From positions 3,383,501-3,447,500 of the forward strand of contig NZ_CP132542.1 in NCBI RefSeq assembly GCF_030845175.1: a DNA stretch of 64,000 nt. The letters are read 5' to 3'. Below the pieces are notes generated by a model that saw nothing but the letters and a program-made list of their open reading frames with translations, ran no database searches and had not been told where the DNA came from. This DNA is from Coralliovum pocilloporae (GTDB lineage Bacteria > Pseudomonadota > Alphaproteobacteria > Rhizobiales > Cohaesibacteraceae). The position numbers and the translations under genes are program-made. Positions 46,199 through 59,305 of the stretch are shown piece by piece. The number at the start of each line of letters is the position of its first letter. Position 1 is the stretch's first letter.

Positions 46199-47407
46199 AT
46201 GATGCTCGATAAAACAAAAGCCCTTGTACTCCTGTGCGTCGCCCAGGTGGCTGTTGTCTCTCTGTGGTTTTCCGCCTCCGCGGTCGCTCCGGACCTGCAG
46301 CGGGAATTTGCGATTTCGCCGGACCGGATGGCCCTGCTGACCTCTGCCGTACAGGTCGGCTTTGTCGTCGGCAGTCTTATCAGCGCCATTGCCGGGCTTG
46401 CAGACAGAATGGACCCGCGTCGCTTTTTCATGATTTCGGCGCTCGTAGGTGCCAGCGCCAATGCCGCATTCCTTCTGGTGGAACCCGGCTCGTGGAGCTC
46501 CATAACGCTGCGCTTCATGACCGGTGCCATTATGGCAGGCACGTATCCTGTCGGAATGAAGCTGGCTGTGAGCTGGTCGAACAAGTCGGATGCGGGTCTC
46601 CTGGTCGGCACCCTTGTGGGCGCTCTGACACTCGGCTCCGCCATGCCACATCTGTTTGCTTTCTTCGGTGGTCTCGACTGGCGCGTCGTGCTGCTTGCAG
46701 CTTCGGCCTTTGCCGTATCCGGTGCCGTTATTATCAACTGGGTTCAGCCCGGCCCCGGCCTCAAGCGTGCTGCCCGTTTCAACCCGCAGACCATTCTTCG
46801 TGCCTGGCGCCATAAGCCGACCCGCCTCGCCAATTTCGGCTATTTCGGCCATATGTGGGAACTCTATGCCATGTGGGGCTGGATCGGCGTCTTTCTGATT
46901 GCCAGCTTTGAAGCATCCGGCCTCGGCGATCCGTACGGTGCTGGCAAGATTGGAGCCTTCTTCGCTGTTGCCATAGGAACTGTCGGAGCGGTCTACGGAG
47001 GTTGGATTGCGGACCGGATCGGCAGAACAATGCTGACCATGCTGGCGATGACCATCAGCGGTCTCTGTGCCCTGCTGATCGGCTTTACATTCGGTGGCCC
47101 GGTCTGGCTGATGGTCCTGATTATCGGCATATGGGGCATCAGTGTGATCGCCGACAGCGCCCAGTTCTCCACCAGCGTTTCTGAGCTGGCTCAACCGGAT
47201 ACAATCGGCACCATGCTGACCGTGCAAACCGCTACCGGGTTCGCTCTGACGCTCATCACTGTGCAAGGCATGCCCCATTGGGTATCTCTTGTCGGTTGGC
47301 AATGGGCCTTTGCCCCTCTGGCAATCGGCCCCTTCCTTGGCGTTTATGCCATGTATCGCCTCCGGCTGAGACCGGAGGCAACACAGCTTGCCAATGGGAA
47401 ACGCTAG
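46199..47407 (+). CDS. MFS transporter
   Basis: 402 aa with about 12 membrane segments. MFS motif A is recognisable ([20 protein letters not shown]) and repeated in the second half ([20 protein letters not shown]). The N-terminus [20 protein letters not shown] is the first helix. Substrate not readable; resembles cyanate/nitrate-type and NarK-like small MFS porters only loosely. It lies reversed between lpd and pdhC, and its TAG stop shares the palindrome CTAG (47404-47407) with the pdhC stop on the other strand. Confidence 0.9.
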   Translation: MMLDKTKALVLLCVAQVAVVSLWFSASAVAPDLQREFAISPDRMALLTSAVQVGFVVGSLISAIAGLADRMDPRRFFMISALVGASANAAFLLVEPGSWSSITLRFMTGAIMAGTYPVGMKLAVSWSNKSDAGLLVGTLVGALTLGSAMPHLFAFFGGLDWRVVLLAASAFAVSGAVIINWVQPGPGLKRAARFNPQTILRAWRHKPTRLANFGYFGHMWELYAMWGWIGVFLIASFEASGLGDPYGAGKIGAFFAVAIGTVGAVYGGWIADRIGRTMLTMLAMTISGLCALLIGFTFGGPVWLMVLIIGIWGISVIADSAQFSTSVSELAQPDTIGTMLTVQTATGFALTLITVQGMPHWVSLVGWQWAFAPLAIGPFLGVYAMYRLRLRPEATQLANGKR

Positions 47408-48744
47408 ACCAGCATTCCCATCGGGTTTTCGATATAGGCCTTGAAGGCCTGGAGAACCTGGGCTCCGAGCGCACCGTCAACCGCACGATGGTCAGTGGAA
47501 AGCGTCACGCTCATCACTGTTGCCGCTGCCAGAGCACCGTCTTTGACAACAGCCCGCTGTTCACCGGCACCCACCGCGAGAATGGTTGCATGCGGCGGGT
47601 TGATCACCGCCGAAAACTCTTTGACCCCAAACATGCCCAGATTGGACACAGCCGACGTGCCACCCTGATATTCCTGCGGCTGAAGTTTTCTGTCGCGGGC
47701 ACGGCCTGCCAGATCCTTCATTTCATTGGCAATCGTAGAGAGCGTCTTCTGCTCCGCCTTGCGAATGATTGGCGTAATCAGGCCGCCGGGAATAGACACT
47801 GCCACACCGATATCGGCATGTTTGTGGATCAGCATTTCGCCATCTGTCCAGCTTGCATTCGCATCCGGGACATCCCGCAAGGCAAGCGCATGCGCCTTGA
47901 TCACCATGTCATTGACAGAAATCTTGTAAGCTGGCTTGCCGTCCTTGTCCTTCGGAGCAGCATCATTCAGCTGCATGCGAAGAGCCAGAAGCGCATCAAG
48001 CTCACACTCGACAGTCAGATAGAAGTGCGGCACGGTCTGCTTGGCTTCCGTCAGACGCTTGGCGATGGTCTTCCGCATGCCATCATGCGGCACAGCCTCA
48101 TAACTGCCCTCTTCAAACAAGGCCTTGACCTTATCATCGGACGGTCCGGCTGGAGCTGGGGCCGCCGCAGCAGCAGGTGCCGCTGCAGGAGCGGCTTCGG
48201 CTTTCGAACCGGCTTTTCCGACACCAGTCTCAAGCGCGTTTTCGATATCGCGTTTGACGATGCGGCCACGCGGTCCTGTTCCTGACAGAAGAGACAGGTC
48301 AAGGCCATTCAGCCCGGCAAGACGACGGGCCAGCGGAGACGCAAAAATGCGTTCACCACCGGATGCTGCGGGCGCTGCTGGCGCAGGTTGAGCTGCTGCA
48401 GGTGCAGCGGCCACAGCAAGTGCTGGAGCTTCAGCAGCCGGAGCAGCCGCGGGTGCTGCAGGAGCCGGAGCCGCAGCCCCGTCAAGAGCAGACGCGTCTT
48501 CGCCATCTTCAAGCAGAAGGGCAATCGTGGTGTTGACGGCAACATCCGCTGTTCCGTCTGCCACCAGGATCTTGCCGATGACACCTTCATCGACGGCTTC
48601 CACTTCCATGGTCGCCTTATCAGTCTCAATCTCGCAAAGCACATCGCCGGAGGAGACTTCATCGCCTTCTTTGACAAGCCATTTGGCCAGATTTCCGGAT
48701 TCCATCGTTGGTGACAGGGCCGGCATCAGAATATTGATTGGCAT
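47404..48744 (-). CDS. pdhC: Pyruvate dehydrogenase complex E2, dihydrolipoamide acetyltransferase
   Basis: 446 aa. One N-terminal lipoyl domain with lipoylated Lys in [17 protein letters not shown], an Ala/Pro-rich mobile linker (about 85-130), the E1/E3-binding domain [20 protein letters not shown] and a catalytic CAT domain ending with the [20 protein letters not shown] motif (His and Asp acid-base pair). Transfers acetyl groups to CoA. 17 bp after pdhB in the PDH operon. Confidence 0.97.
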   Translation of the reverse strand: MPINILMPALSPTMESGNLAKWLVKEGDEVSSGDVLCEIETDKATMEVEAVDEGVIGKILVADGTADVAVNTTIALLLEDGEDASALDGAAAPAPAAPAAAPAAEAPALAVAAAPAAAQPAPAAPAASGGERIFASPLARRLAGLNGLDLSLLSGTGPRGRIVKRDIENALETGVGKAGSKAEAAPAAAPAAAAAPAPAGPSDDKVKALFEEGSYEAVPHDGMRKTIAKRLTEAKQTVPHFYLTVECELDALLALRMQLNDAAPKDKDGKPAYKISVNDMVIKAHALALRDVPDANASWTDGEMLIHKHADIGVAVSIPGGLITPIIRKAEQKTLSTIANEMKDLAGRARDRKLQPQEYQGGTSAVSNLGMFGVKEFSAVINPPHATILAVGAGEQRAVVKDGALAAATVMSVTLSTDHRAVDGALGAQVLQAFKAYIENPMGMLV

Positions 48745-48761
48745 CTTTCTTCCCCCAATGC

Positions 48762-50141
<1,380 letters not shown>

Positions 50142-50158
50142 CGAAGCACTCCTTCCAA

Positions 50159-51199
50159 TCAGCGGGTAATATCAGTCCAGAGCTCGGATACATCCGGCTC
50201 GGGATCTGTCTGGGCAAATTCTGCGGCTTCAGAAACGACCTGGCGCACTTCCTTGTCGATGGCTTTCAGATCGTCTTCCGTCACCCATTTCTTGTCCAGC
50301 ATGCGCTGACGGACCTGCTCAATCGGGTCATGCTCGTTGCGCATTTTCTGCACTTCATCCTTGGACCGGTATTTCGCCGGGTCGGACATGGAGTGACCGC
50401 GATAGCGATAAGTGATCATCTCAAGAATATAAGGACCATCACCGGCCCGGCAGTGTGCCATGGCCCGGTCTGCTGCATCCTTGACGGCGCGCACATCCAT
50501 CCCGTCGACCTGCTCACCCGGGATTCCAAAGGAGGCACCGCGCTGGGAAAGGTCTGTTGTTGAGGAGTGACGCTCAACTGACGTGCCCATGCCGTATTTA
50601 TTGTTCTCAATGACGTAGATGACCGGCAGGTGCCAGAGCTTCGCCATATTGAAGCTCTCGTAAACCTGTCCCTGGTTGGACGCACCGTCACCGAAATAGG
50701 TCAGGCTGACATTGTTATTGCCGCGATATTTGTTGGCAAAGCCAAGGCCTGTGCCAAGAGACACCTGGGCACCCACAATACCGTGGCCACCGTAGAAGTG
50801 CTTTTCGACGCTGAACATGTGCATCGAACCGCCCTTGCCTTTTGAGAGGCCACCGGCACGCCCGGTCAACTCAGCCATCACACCTTTCGGGTCCATACCG
50901 CAGACGAGCATATGTCCATGGTCACGGTAACCGGTAATAACCTGGTCCCCTTCAATGGAGGCCATCTGCATGCCGACAACAACAGCTTCCTGACCGATAT
51001 AGAGGTGGCAGAAGCCGCCGATGTAACCCATGCCATACAACTGCCCCGCCTTTTCCTCAAAACGCCGGATCAGAAGCATGTCGCGATAAGCGCGCATATC
51101 TTCTTCCTGATTGAACTCAGGCGTTTTGGACGTTGTTTTGGAAGAGCGGGACTTGGAAGCAGTGGATCGTTTGGGTGTTCGGGATTGTGTGGCAGCCAT
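50159..51199 (-). CDS. pdhA: Pyruvate dehydrogenase E1 alpha subunit
   Basis: 346 aa from the Met at 51199, preceded by GGAG; the frame is open to 51277. An N-terminal Lys/Ser/Thr-rich segment (about 1-28) precedes the thiamine-diphosphate fold: [40 protein letters not shown] and the TPP motif [20 protein letters not shown]. Decarboxylates pyruvate together with PdhB. First gene of pdhABC; the upstream 51200-51389 is AT-rich and likely holds the operon promoter. Confidence 0.96.
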   Translation of the reverse strand: MAATQSRTPKRSTASKSRSSKTTSKTPEFNQEEDMRAYRDMLLIRRFEEKAGQLYGMGYIGGFCHLYIGQEAVVVGMQMASIEGDQVITGYRDHGHMLVCGMDPKGVMAELTGRAGGLSKGKGGSMHMFSVEKHFYGGHGIVGAQVSLGTGLGFANKYRGNNNVSLTYFGDGASNQGQVYESFNMAKLWHLPVIYVIENNKYGMGTSVERHSSTTDLSQRGASFGIPGEQVDGMDVRAVKDAADRAMAHCRAGDGPYILEMITYRYRGHSMSDPAKYRSKDEVQKMRNEHDPIEQVRQRMLDKKWVTEDDLKAIDKEVRQVVSEAAEFAQTDPEPDVSELWTDITR

Positions 51200-51389
51200 A
51201 TGGGCACTCCGAGCGTTTCCTGATCGCGATGCAGTTAACCTAAAGGAAGACGCGGAGACTGCCAAGCCGTATCTCACTGAGAAAAAAGGCTATAGACGTA
51301 TGTTTTAGAACAATTTTTGAAAATAAACTTAAATCAAGCTAATTTATATAATTAACTTAATTCAGGGTGATTTATAGAATCTCTGGTCG

Positions 51390-51704
51390 TTATTCGTGCG
51401 GCAGCACAACAATATCATTGACGTGCACATAATTCAGATTACGCCGGGCAAGCTCATCAATCAAATCCCGGTCCAGGCTTTCCGGCTTGAGCAGAGACAC
51501 GCGATGTTCGATTCGCAGCTTCTCTGACTGCAGAGCAGCAAGTTCTGCCTCAAGAGACGCAATCCTAACGGCCATACGCTTCTTCGCATAAACACCGTAG
51601 TCACCATTGAGAGCATGAAAAGCAAAATAGGAAAGACAGAGTACGCATAGAAGCGGAACATACAGTTTCGCAACAACCCGGCGCTTTCTCTGCCGCGTAC
51701 TCAT
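51390..51704 (-). CDS. Septum formation initiator FtsB/DivIC family protein
   Basis: 104 aa from the Met at 51704 (MSTRQRKRRVVAKLYV); the frame is open to 51767. A short basic cytoplasmic tail, one membrane helix (about 13-32, PLLCVLCLSYFAFHAL), then a coiled coil (RIASLEAELAALQSEKLRIE) and the conserved LLKPESLDRDLIDELARRNL, matching the divisome protein FtsB. Lies between eno and pdhA, as in many alphaproteobacteria. Confidence 0.9.
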   Translation of the reverse strand: MSTRQRKRRVVAKLYVPLLCVLCLSYFAFHALNGDYGVYAKKRMAVRIASLEAELAALQSEKLRIEHRVSLLKPESLDRDLIDELARRNLNYVHVNDIVVLPHE

Positions 51705-51937
51705 AACAAGCCGTACTCCAACACAATTCGGCGAATTGTGACGGTACTCACTACACACCCGCCACACTCTTATGACTACGGCGCTAAGGTTAAGAAGAGG
51801 TTTGCAAGCAGGCGGGTGTGATCAAGTTCTGCAAGAAAAGTGTGCCAATTCACACCCGGATTTCACATTCATAAATTCAGACTTTTTGATGCGAAAAGAT
51901 CTGGAATGAGCTGCGGATGTGTACTGACCTCAGACCA

Positions 51938-51969
51938 GGATCAAAACTCATTGCTGATGTTCATTCTAG
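51938..51969 (+). repeat. Solo end of the TIR element upstream of ftsB
   Basis: GGATCAAAACTCATTGCTGA and following bases match the terminal repeat of the 93-358 element over about 30 positions with few mismatches. No inverted partner was found within several hundred bases. Confidence 0.6.
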
Positions 51970-52008
51970 AGACAGCACCCTGACAACAGGGCCATGAGGA
52001 ACAGAAAC

Positions 52009-52035
52009 GGGGTCAGAGCATATCGCTCTGACCCC
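52009..52035 (-). terminator. Intrinsic-type terminator of eno
   Basis: GGGGTCAGAGC and GCTCTGACCCC form a perfect 11-bp stem with a 5-base loop, about 55 bp after the eno stop; on the minus strand GTTTCTGTT follows. A GC-rich stem in this position is a good terminator candidate. Confidence 0.7.
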
Positions 52036-52088
52036 GAAAGCAATCAATCGTCTATCCTCCGGCCAACTGTGAAGGCCGGACGGATCAA

Positions 52089-54031
<1,943 letters not shown>

Positions 54032-54044
<13 letters not shown>

Positions 54045-55162
54045 ACCACCGTTCCATCCAACAAGGCCTGAACTCTCTCAGCGATTGCCAGACAGGATGT
54101 GAGGCCCGGTGATTCTATACCGTGCAGCCCCACATAGCGCACGCCCTCCACACCATCCGAGACATTGATGACAAAATCTCCGCCACGCATAACCTTTGGC
54201 CGTATACCGGCGTAAGACGGGACAAGATTGTCCGGCTCAAGATCAGGGAAATATGAACGAACACGCCCTGTAAACCGTGCGGCAAGTTCACTGGAGACGG
54301 AGTAATCCAATTGATCCGGTTCAGTCTCGGGCAAGAGCCAGTCCACATCAGGGCCAAACCTGCCACTGCCAGCCATATCAAGGGTAAAATGCACCCCCAG
54401 GCCACCCGGTTCCGGAATTGGATAGATCAGACGGGAGAACGGCGTTTTGCCGGAATAAGAACAATAGCACCCCTTGGCGAACCGAAACTCTTCAATCTGA
54501 TCCGGATCGGCTCCCAGCATTGTAGAGACGCGGGCAGAAAAGAGACCGGCTGCATTGACGACAAGCCGTGTCCGGAGCCGATATTGGTCCTGGCCGTCTT
54601 CAAGACTGACGGATAGTTCCCCTCGCTGCCAGTCCCCTCCATTAACTGAGGAGCGGAAGGCTATGAAACCGCCTGCATCCTCTATTTCGCCAACAAAGGA
54701 TGTCATCAGTGCATGGGAATCAACAATACCTGTCGACGGAGAACAGACAGCCGCTACAGAGAACAGGGCCTGCTCCTCTTGCCTCTCCCGGGCGGAAAGG
54801 AAGTAGAGATCTTCAACGCCTTTATTCCGCGCATCGGACACAATGCCGGAGAGTGTGTCCTCTTCGGACGGATTTGTTGCAACAATCCATTTGCCGATAC
54901 GTTGATGAGGAACATGGAAATTGCGGCAATAGTCATAGAGCAAATGCTTGCCGCGCTGGCAAAGTTCGGTCTTGAGCGATCCTGCCGGATAATAGATCCC
55001 GGCATGAATGACCTCAGAGTTTCGGGAACTCGTCTCCATGCCGACCATATCGTGCTGTTCCAGAACAAGAACAGAATGGCCCGAGAGCGCCAGAGCCCGC
55101 GCCACCGCAAGCCCCACAACGCCAGCACCAATCACAACAGAATCGAACTCGTAATCGGCCAT
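54032..55162 (-). CDS. NAD(P)/FAD-dependent oxidoreductase, L-2-hydroxyglutarate oxidase (LhgO)-like
   Basis: 376 aa from the Met at 55162 (AAAGAG upstream; 55165 also possible). FAD fold DSVVIGAGVVGLAVARALAL, the family segment SSRNSEVIHAGIYYPAGSLK, VVNAAGLFSARVST and C-terminal YVGLHGIESPGLTSCLAIAE. Known relatives oxidise L-2-hydroxyglutarate or related 2-hydroxy acids at the membrane; the substrate here is unproved. It lies alone between eno/GFA and queF. Confidence 0.88.
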
Positions 55163-55319
55163 CATCAGCTCTTTTTCTCGTTCATGACAGATGAAACCTA
55201 CAGGAACCGCATGTCGAAAACACGTCTGCATTAACCGGTGTGAAAAAGAACTGGTACAGAGTGGATCTGCTGCCTAAATTAGCGGCAATCTGATCAACCT
55301 GTGAAAAAGACAAATCTCC

Positions 55320-55766
55320 ATGGATACAAAACTTCTGGGACAAGCCGCCGAGGTTCCTCAAACGCCTGAAGAGGCCATTCTGGATCGCGTGCCCAATCCG
55401 CACACAGATACAGATTACGTGACCCGTTTCGTCTGCCCGGAATTCACTTCGATCTGCCCAGTGACGGGGCAGCCCGATTTCGCCCATATCGTCATTGATT
55501 ACATCCCTGACGAATGGCTGGTTGAATCCAAAGCCCTGAAACTCTTCATGCAATCCTTCCGCAATCATGGTGCTTTTCATGAAGACTGCACGGTAATGAT
55601 CGGCAAGCGTCTTGTGGAAACGCTGTCGCCGCGGTGGCTGCGGATCGGTGGATACTGGTATCCGCGTGGCGGCATCCCGATTGATGTCTTCTGGCAAACC
55701 GGTCAGCAGCCAGATGGCGTCTGGATTCCTGATCAGGGTGTCGTTCCCTATCGTGGCCGGGGATAA
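55320..55766 (+). CDS. queF: 7-Cyano-7-deazaguanine reductase QueF (NADPH-dependent)
   Basis: 148-aa unimodular QueF of the queuosine pathway; reduces preQ0 to preQ1. The catalytic Cys46 is in [19 protein letters not shown], Asp53 follows, and the NADPH motif [20 protein letters not shown] is complete, with the Glu-rich substrate-binding C-terminus. Five bases separate it from the DUF1835 gene, so they share an operon. Confidence 0.97.
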   Translation: MDTKLLGQAAEVPQTPEEAILDRVPNPHTDTDYVTRFVCPEFTSICPVTGQPDFAHIVIDYIPDEWLVESKALKLFMQSFRNHGAFHEDCTVMIGKRLVETLSPRWLRIGGYWYPRGGIPIDVFWQTGQQPDGVWIPDQGVVPYRGRG

Positions 55767-55771
55767 ACATC

Positions 55772-56761
55772 ATGTCAGTCCTGATTATCACCAATGGCGA
55801 CTCCGCTGCCAGCCTGCTGGAAGAGGCAAAGCTGGCCGACACTGTTCTTCCGTGGCGCGATGTCCTCCACGAAGGCCCGCTGCCGCAGGACAAGCAAGGA
55901 CCGGATTTCTGGGCTGTCCGAGCGGATTACCTTGCCAGCCAGTTTGGCGGGGCACGGGATGAGATTCTGAAGGACTTCGAAGACCGTCATGCCATCCTCG
56001 AGAATCACGAGGCCTTTGAGCGCATTGAACTGTGGTTCGAGCACGACCTCTATGACCAGCTGCAGCTCATTGAGTGCCTGACAGTGCTTGCGGATCTCAA
56101 CGCAATCAACAAGACTTACCTGGTCCAGTCCCCCACATTTCTCTCCATGAAGACCGCAGAGACAATCGGCGACCTCCTAAGCCTGCGGGTTCCGGTAGCC
56201 CCTGCGGCTCTGGTGTCGGCACAGAAGGCATGGCTTGCAGTACGTTCATCCAACCCGCAGGCCATCGAAACCATGCGCGCGGATGAGATCACAGATCTGA
56301 TGTTCCTCCGGCCCGCGCTCAAGCGTCTGCTGCAGGAATATCCCGGCCCTGAAGGTCTCTCACGAACCGAGCGGCAAATCCTTTATTCCATTGATCGCGG
56401 GATAAGCCGCACCGGCATGCTGTTCGCCAGAGCGCTGAATATGGAAGAAGCGGCTTTTATGGGAGATCTATCCTTCTACACCATTCTGTCTTCCATGCAG
56501 CACTGTGCCTTCCCGCTTGTCCAGGGCCTCTCGGAACCCTTCTCAAGCGCTGTTATGGATGACGGTGAAAGGCGGAAGGCCTTCATTACCAGCAATCTCG
56601 AACTGACGCAGACAGGCAAAGATGCCCTCAATGGCAAGCTCGATATTATCGGTCTGAACGGTATAGACAGGTGGATTGGCGGCCATCATCTGAAAGGCCT
56701 GCCCTGCTGGCGCTGGGATGATGAGAACGAACGTCTGGTCGCACCACCGCTCAGTCATTGA
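55772..56761 (+). CDS. DUF1835 domain-containing protein
   Basis: 329-aa cytosolic protein of unknown function. The N-terminal DUF1835 module starts VLIITNGDSAASLLEEAKLA and contains VLPWRDVLHEGPLPQD; a charged LWFEHDLYDQLQLIECLTVL segment and a second domain with HTH-like LSRTERQILYSIDRGISRTG follow (about 200-225). Could bind nucleic acids or nucleotides. Directly behind queF. Confidence 0.75.
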   Translation: MSVLIITNGDSAASLLEEAKLADTVLPWRDVLHEGPLPQDKQGPDFWAVRADYLASQFGGARDEILKDFEDRHAILENHEAFERIELWFEHDLYDQLQLIECLTVLADLNAINKTYLVQSPTFLSMKTAETIGDLLSLRVPVAPAALVSAQKAWLAVRSSNPQAIETMRADEITDLMFLRPALKRLLQEYPGPEGLSRTERQILYSIDRGISRTGMLFARALNMEEAAFMGDLSFYTILSSMQHCAFPLVQGLSEPFSSAVMDDGERRKAFITSNLELTQTGKDALNGKLDIIGLNGIDRWIGGHHLKGLPCWRWDDENERLVAPPLSH

Positions 56762-56922
56762 TCAGCAACATACAAAATCAGAGGAGTTGGCGGTACTATC
56801 ACATGAGCGTTATTGCCAGCTTCCAACAGCATATAGATACAATTTTATTCAATCCGATAGCCAGATATTAAGATCGCATCCTTAAACTAAGCCGTATCTA
56901 TGACAAGAGATCGGTCTCTACC

Positions 56923-58281
56923 ATGTCTTTCACGCTCAAAAGCCTATTCAAACGGTTTCGCCACGATGAGCGCGGCGCGGTCGTTATCATGTTCGCGCCG
57001 ATATCATTGATGCTTATTATCAGTGTTGGTGCTGCTATTGATTATACCCGCCTTGCAACAACGCGAAACACCATTCAGGATCTGGCCGATGCCATGGCAA
57101 TTGCTTCGACACGGGGGTTGCTGATCAGCGAGTCCGAAGCGCGGAACGAAGCCAGTCGGGTGTTCGATTCAAACCAGCGCTATTATTCAGAAGACATGAA
57201 CCTGCGCTTCAACCGGACCAGTGATCTGGAGATTACTAATACAATCGATACCAGAGCTGCCGGTGTTACCGTTCATGCCGAGGTCAAGACTGTCTTCTCT
57301 GGCCTACTTTCCCTGCAGTCCGTAGATTTTTCTGTCTTTTCCCGCAGTGAAGTGAACGAAGACAATATTGAAATCGTTCTCGTACTCGACGTATCAGGTT
57401 CCATGTCGGGCACGAAAATTAAAAACTTGCGTACGGCTGCCGCCGATTTCATGAATATCATCTTCGGCGAAAAATCAACGGCGGATAATATTCGTATTAC
57501 AGTCATTCCCTATTCGGGCAATGTTCGGTTTCCAGCGGGTTATGGTAGCTGGTTGCATCCTGATCACAATCCCAACGCATCCTTCAATGGGTGCTTCCAG
57601 GTCATGGGATCCAAGCTGGAAAAATATAATGGCCAAACGAATATAAGCAGGGTTTCCGCCCGGCAGATGACACTTTACAGCGGCATCGGCGGCATGCGTC
57701 GAGACTATCTCGATTCAGGTGGGTCAAGCAGTACCAGGCGTCATGGCGCAAGACGGACACAAGCAGATGCACAATGTCTGACACGCTCACAGCATGCAAT
57801 TCTGGCCTTTTCCAACAGCAAATCACGCCTGGTGAACTATGTCCGCAACCTGCAGACAGAAAAGCGAACTGCAACAGACATTGCCATGTCATGGGCCCGG
57901 AGATTTACCAGTCAGACCTGGAGAGGCCGGTTTCTTGAAAGTGGTCAGTACCCGCAGAACCGCAATGATGCAAAAAAGATCATCGTCCTCATGACCGACG
58001 GCGCGATCTATCATGGCAGTACCAGACATGACAGAGGAGATCACGGCTATTCAACAGGAAAAGCCGGTCAGTTTTTCGACTCCGTCTGCAGTCTGACCAA
58101 AACTGATGGCGTGGAGATATTTACAATTGGATATTCAGTGAGTAACAGCACTCTTCTGAATCAGCTGAAGCGCTGCGCAACAACTGTAACGGATCACTAT
58201 TTCAATCCATCAATCGCCAACTTGAAGAAGACGTTTGAAACGATTGGAAAGAACATCACAGAGCTTCGCCTGACGAACTAG
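56923..58281 (+). CDS. Tad-like pilus-assembly/VWA-domain membrane protein
   Basis: 452 aa. TadE/TadG-like N-terminus: basic residues, then a membrane helix AVVIMFAPISLMLIISVGAA (19-38) and NTIQDLADAMAIASTRGLL, the usual TadG-type region. A VWA domain follows with MIDAS DVSGS (156-160) and a late VLMTDGAIYHGS. Family members (TadG) belong to Flp pilus assembly, but no other tad genes are present, so it may work alone as a secreted adhesion or envelope protein. Confidence 0.85.
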   Translation: MSFTLKSLFKRFRHDERGAVVIMFAPISLMLIISVGAAIDYTRLATTRNTIQDLADAMAIASTRGLLISESEARNEASRVFDSNQRYYSEDMNLRFNRTSDLEITNTIDTRAAGVTVHAEVKTVFSGLLSLQSVDFSVFSRSEVNEDNIEIVLVLDVSGSMSGTKIKNLRTAAADFMNIIFGEKSTADNIRITVIPYSGNVRFPAGYGSWLHPDHNPNASFNGCFQVMGSKLEKYNGQTNISRVSARQMTLYSGIGGMRRDYLDSGGSSSTRRHGARRTQADAQCLTRSQHAILAFSNSKSRLVNYVRNLQTEKRTATDIAMSWARRFTSQTWRGRFLESGQYPQNRNDAKKIIVLMTDGAIYHGSTRHDRGDHGYSTGKAGQFFDSVCSLTKTDGVEIFTIGYSVSNSTLLNQLKRCATTVTDHYFNPSIANLKKTFETIGKNITELRLTN

Positions 58282-58317
58282 GTGTGATCAGGCTGTAGTG
58301 CAACAAACCGGGCAGGA

Positions 58318-59166
58318 TTATTCCAGTCCGGTTTTTGCTATTTTATCAAAGGCCATAAGGGTCTTGAGCAAGCTCTTGAACTCATTCAGCGGCACCATAT
58401 TGGGTCCGTCAGATGGCGCTGTATTCGGGTCCTGATGGGTCTCGATAAAAAGACCTGCAACACCAACAGCTACCGCTGCTCGAGCTAGAACCGGAACGAA
58501 CTCACGCTGGCCACCGCTGGTCGCACCTTTACCACCTGGCTGCTGCACAGAATGGGTCGCATCAAAAATCACCGGAGCACCGGTCTCTGCCATAACCGGC
58601 AGGCCGCGCATGTCAGAGACCAGCGTATTGTAGCCAAAACTGCTACCGCGCTCTGTCAGCATCACTCTGTCATTGCCCGATGCAGTGACCTTGTTGACCG
58701 CATGCGCCATATCCCATGGCGCCAGGAACTGTCCCTTCTTCACATTGACCACAGCACCGGACTGGGCTGCCGCAACCAGAAGGTCCGTCTGACGACAGAG
58801 AAAGGCCGGGATCTGAAGCACATCGACAATCTCTGCCACCGGCGCACATTGATGCGGTTCATGCACATCTGTCAGCACCGGCAGGCCAAATGTCGTCTTG
58901 ACTTCAGAAAAGACAGACAGCGCCTTTTCAAGACCAATGCCACGCCCGGAGGACACACTCGACCGGTTAGCCTTGTCAAAAGACGATTTGTAGACAAGAC
59001 CAATACCCAGATCATCGGCCATCTCTTTCAACGCGCTGGCCATCTCCATGGCGTGATCACGGCTTTCCATGGCGCATGGCCCGGCGATGACCGAAATGGG
59101 AGCCTTGTTGGAGAAGGTCACCGATCCCAGAGTGATGGACGATGCAGGTACGAGCATATCAGACAT
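58318..59166 (-). CDS. kdsA: 3-Deoxy-8-phosphooctulonate synthase KdsA
   Basis: 282-aa enzyme that condenses phosphoenolpyruvate with arabinose 5-phosphate to KDO-8-P for lipid A-linked KDO. Signatures: [76 protein letters not shown] and [27 protein letters not shown] site precedes the start and is immediately followed upstream by repeat copy B. Confidence 0.97.
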   Translation of the reverse strand: MSDMLVPASSITLGSVTFSNKAPISVIAGPCAMESRDHAMEMASALKEMADDLGIGLVYKSSFDKANRSSVSSGRGIGLEKALSVFSEVKTTFGLPVLTDVHEPHQCAPVAEIVDVLQIPAFLCRQTDLLVAAAQSGAVVNVKKGQFLAPWDMAHAVNKVTASGNDRVMLTERGSSFGYNTLVSDMRGLPVMAETGAPVIFDATHSVQQPGGKGATSGGQREFVPVLARAAVAVGVAGLFIETHQDPNTAPSDGPNMVPLNEFKSLLKTLMAFDKIAKTGLE

Positions 59167-59175
59167 GAAACCTCT

Positions 59176-59282
59176 CTACAGCGTGCTTCTGAAAAGTTGA
59201 CAGACTTTTCAGATAAAAGCTCGCGCAAAAATAAACTCTTAAAGCACCGCACCCAATTCAAGTTAAAGGTCTGGTGCTCTAA
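59176..59282 (+). repeat. 107-bp palindromic dispersed repeat, copy B
   Basis: 98 of 107 positions match copy A (2650-2756). It fills nearly all of the VOC-kdsA gap, ending next to the kdsA ribosome binding site, and contains the same CTGAAAAGT/ACTTTTCAG hairpin. The differences from copy A (for example T/C pairs) fall mostly outside stems. Confidence 0.85.
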
Positions 59283-59305
59283 AGGCATGAAACAGGTGCA
59301 GGAAT

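Larger units (their letters stand above)
51705..52088. other. Intergenic region between eno and ftsB
   Basis: 384 bp with no gene. It holds a solo end of the TIR element (51938-51969) and the eno terminator hairpin (52009-52035). The ftsB promoter is expected near 51705-51900, but no clear hexamer pair can be named. Confidence 0.55.

Noticed and set aside
45052..46212. 386-codon plus-strand frame opposite lpd
   Set aside because: Fully antisense to dihydrolipoyl dehydrogenase, whose motifs are complete.
46163..47302. 379-codon minus-strand frame opposite the MFS gene
   Set aside because: Gln/His/Asp-rich composition typical of shadow frames; the plus-strand MFS protein has clear membrane helices and motif A.
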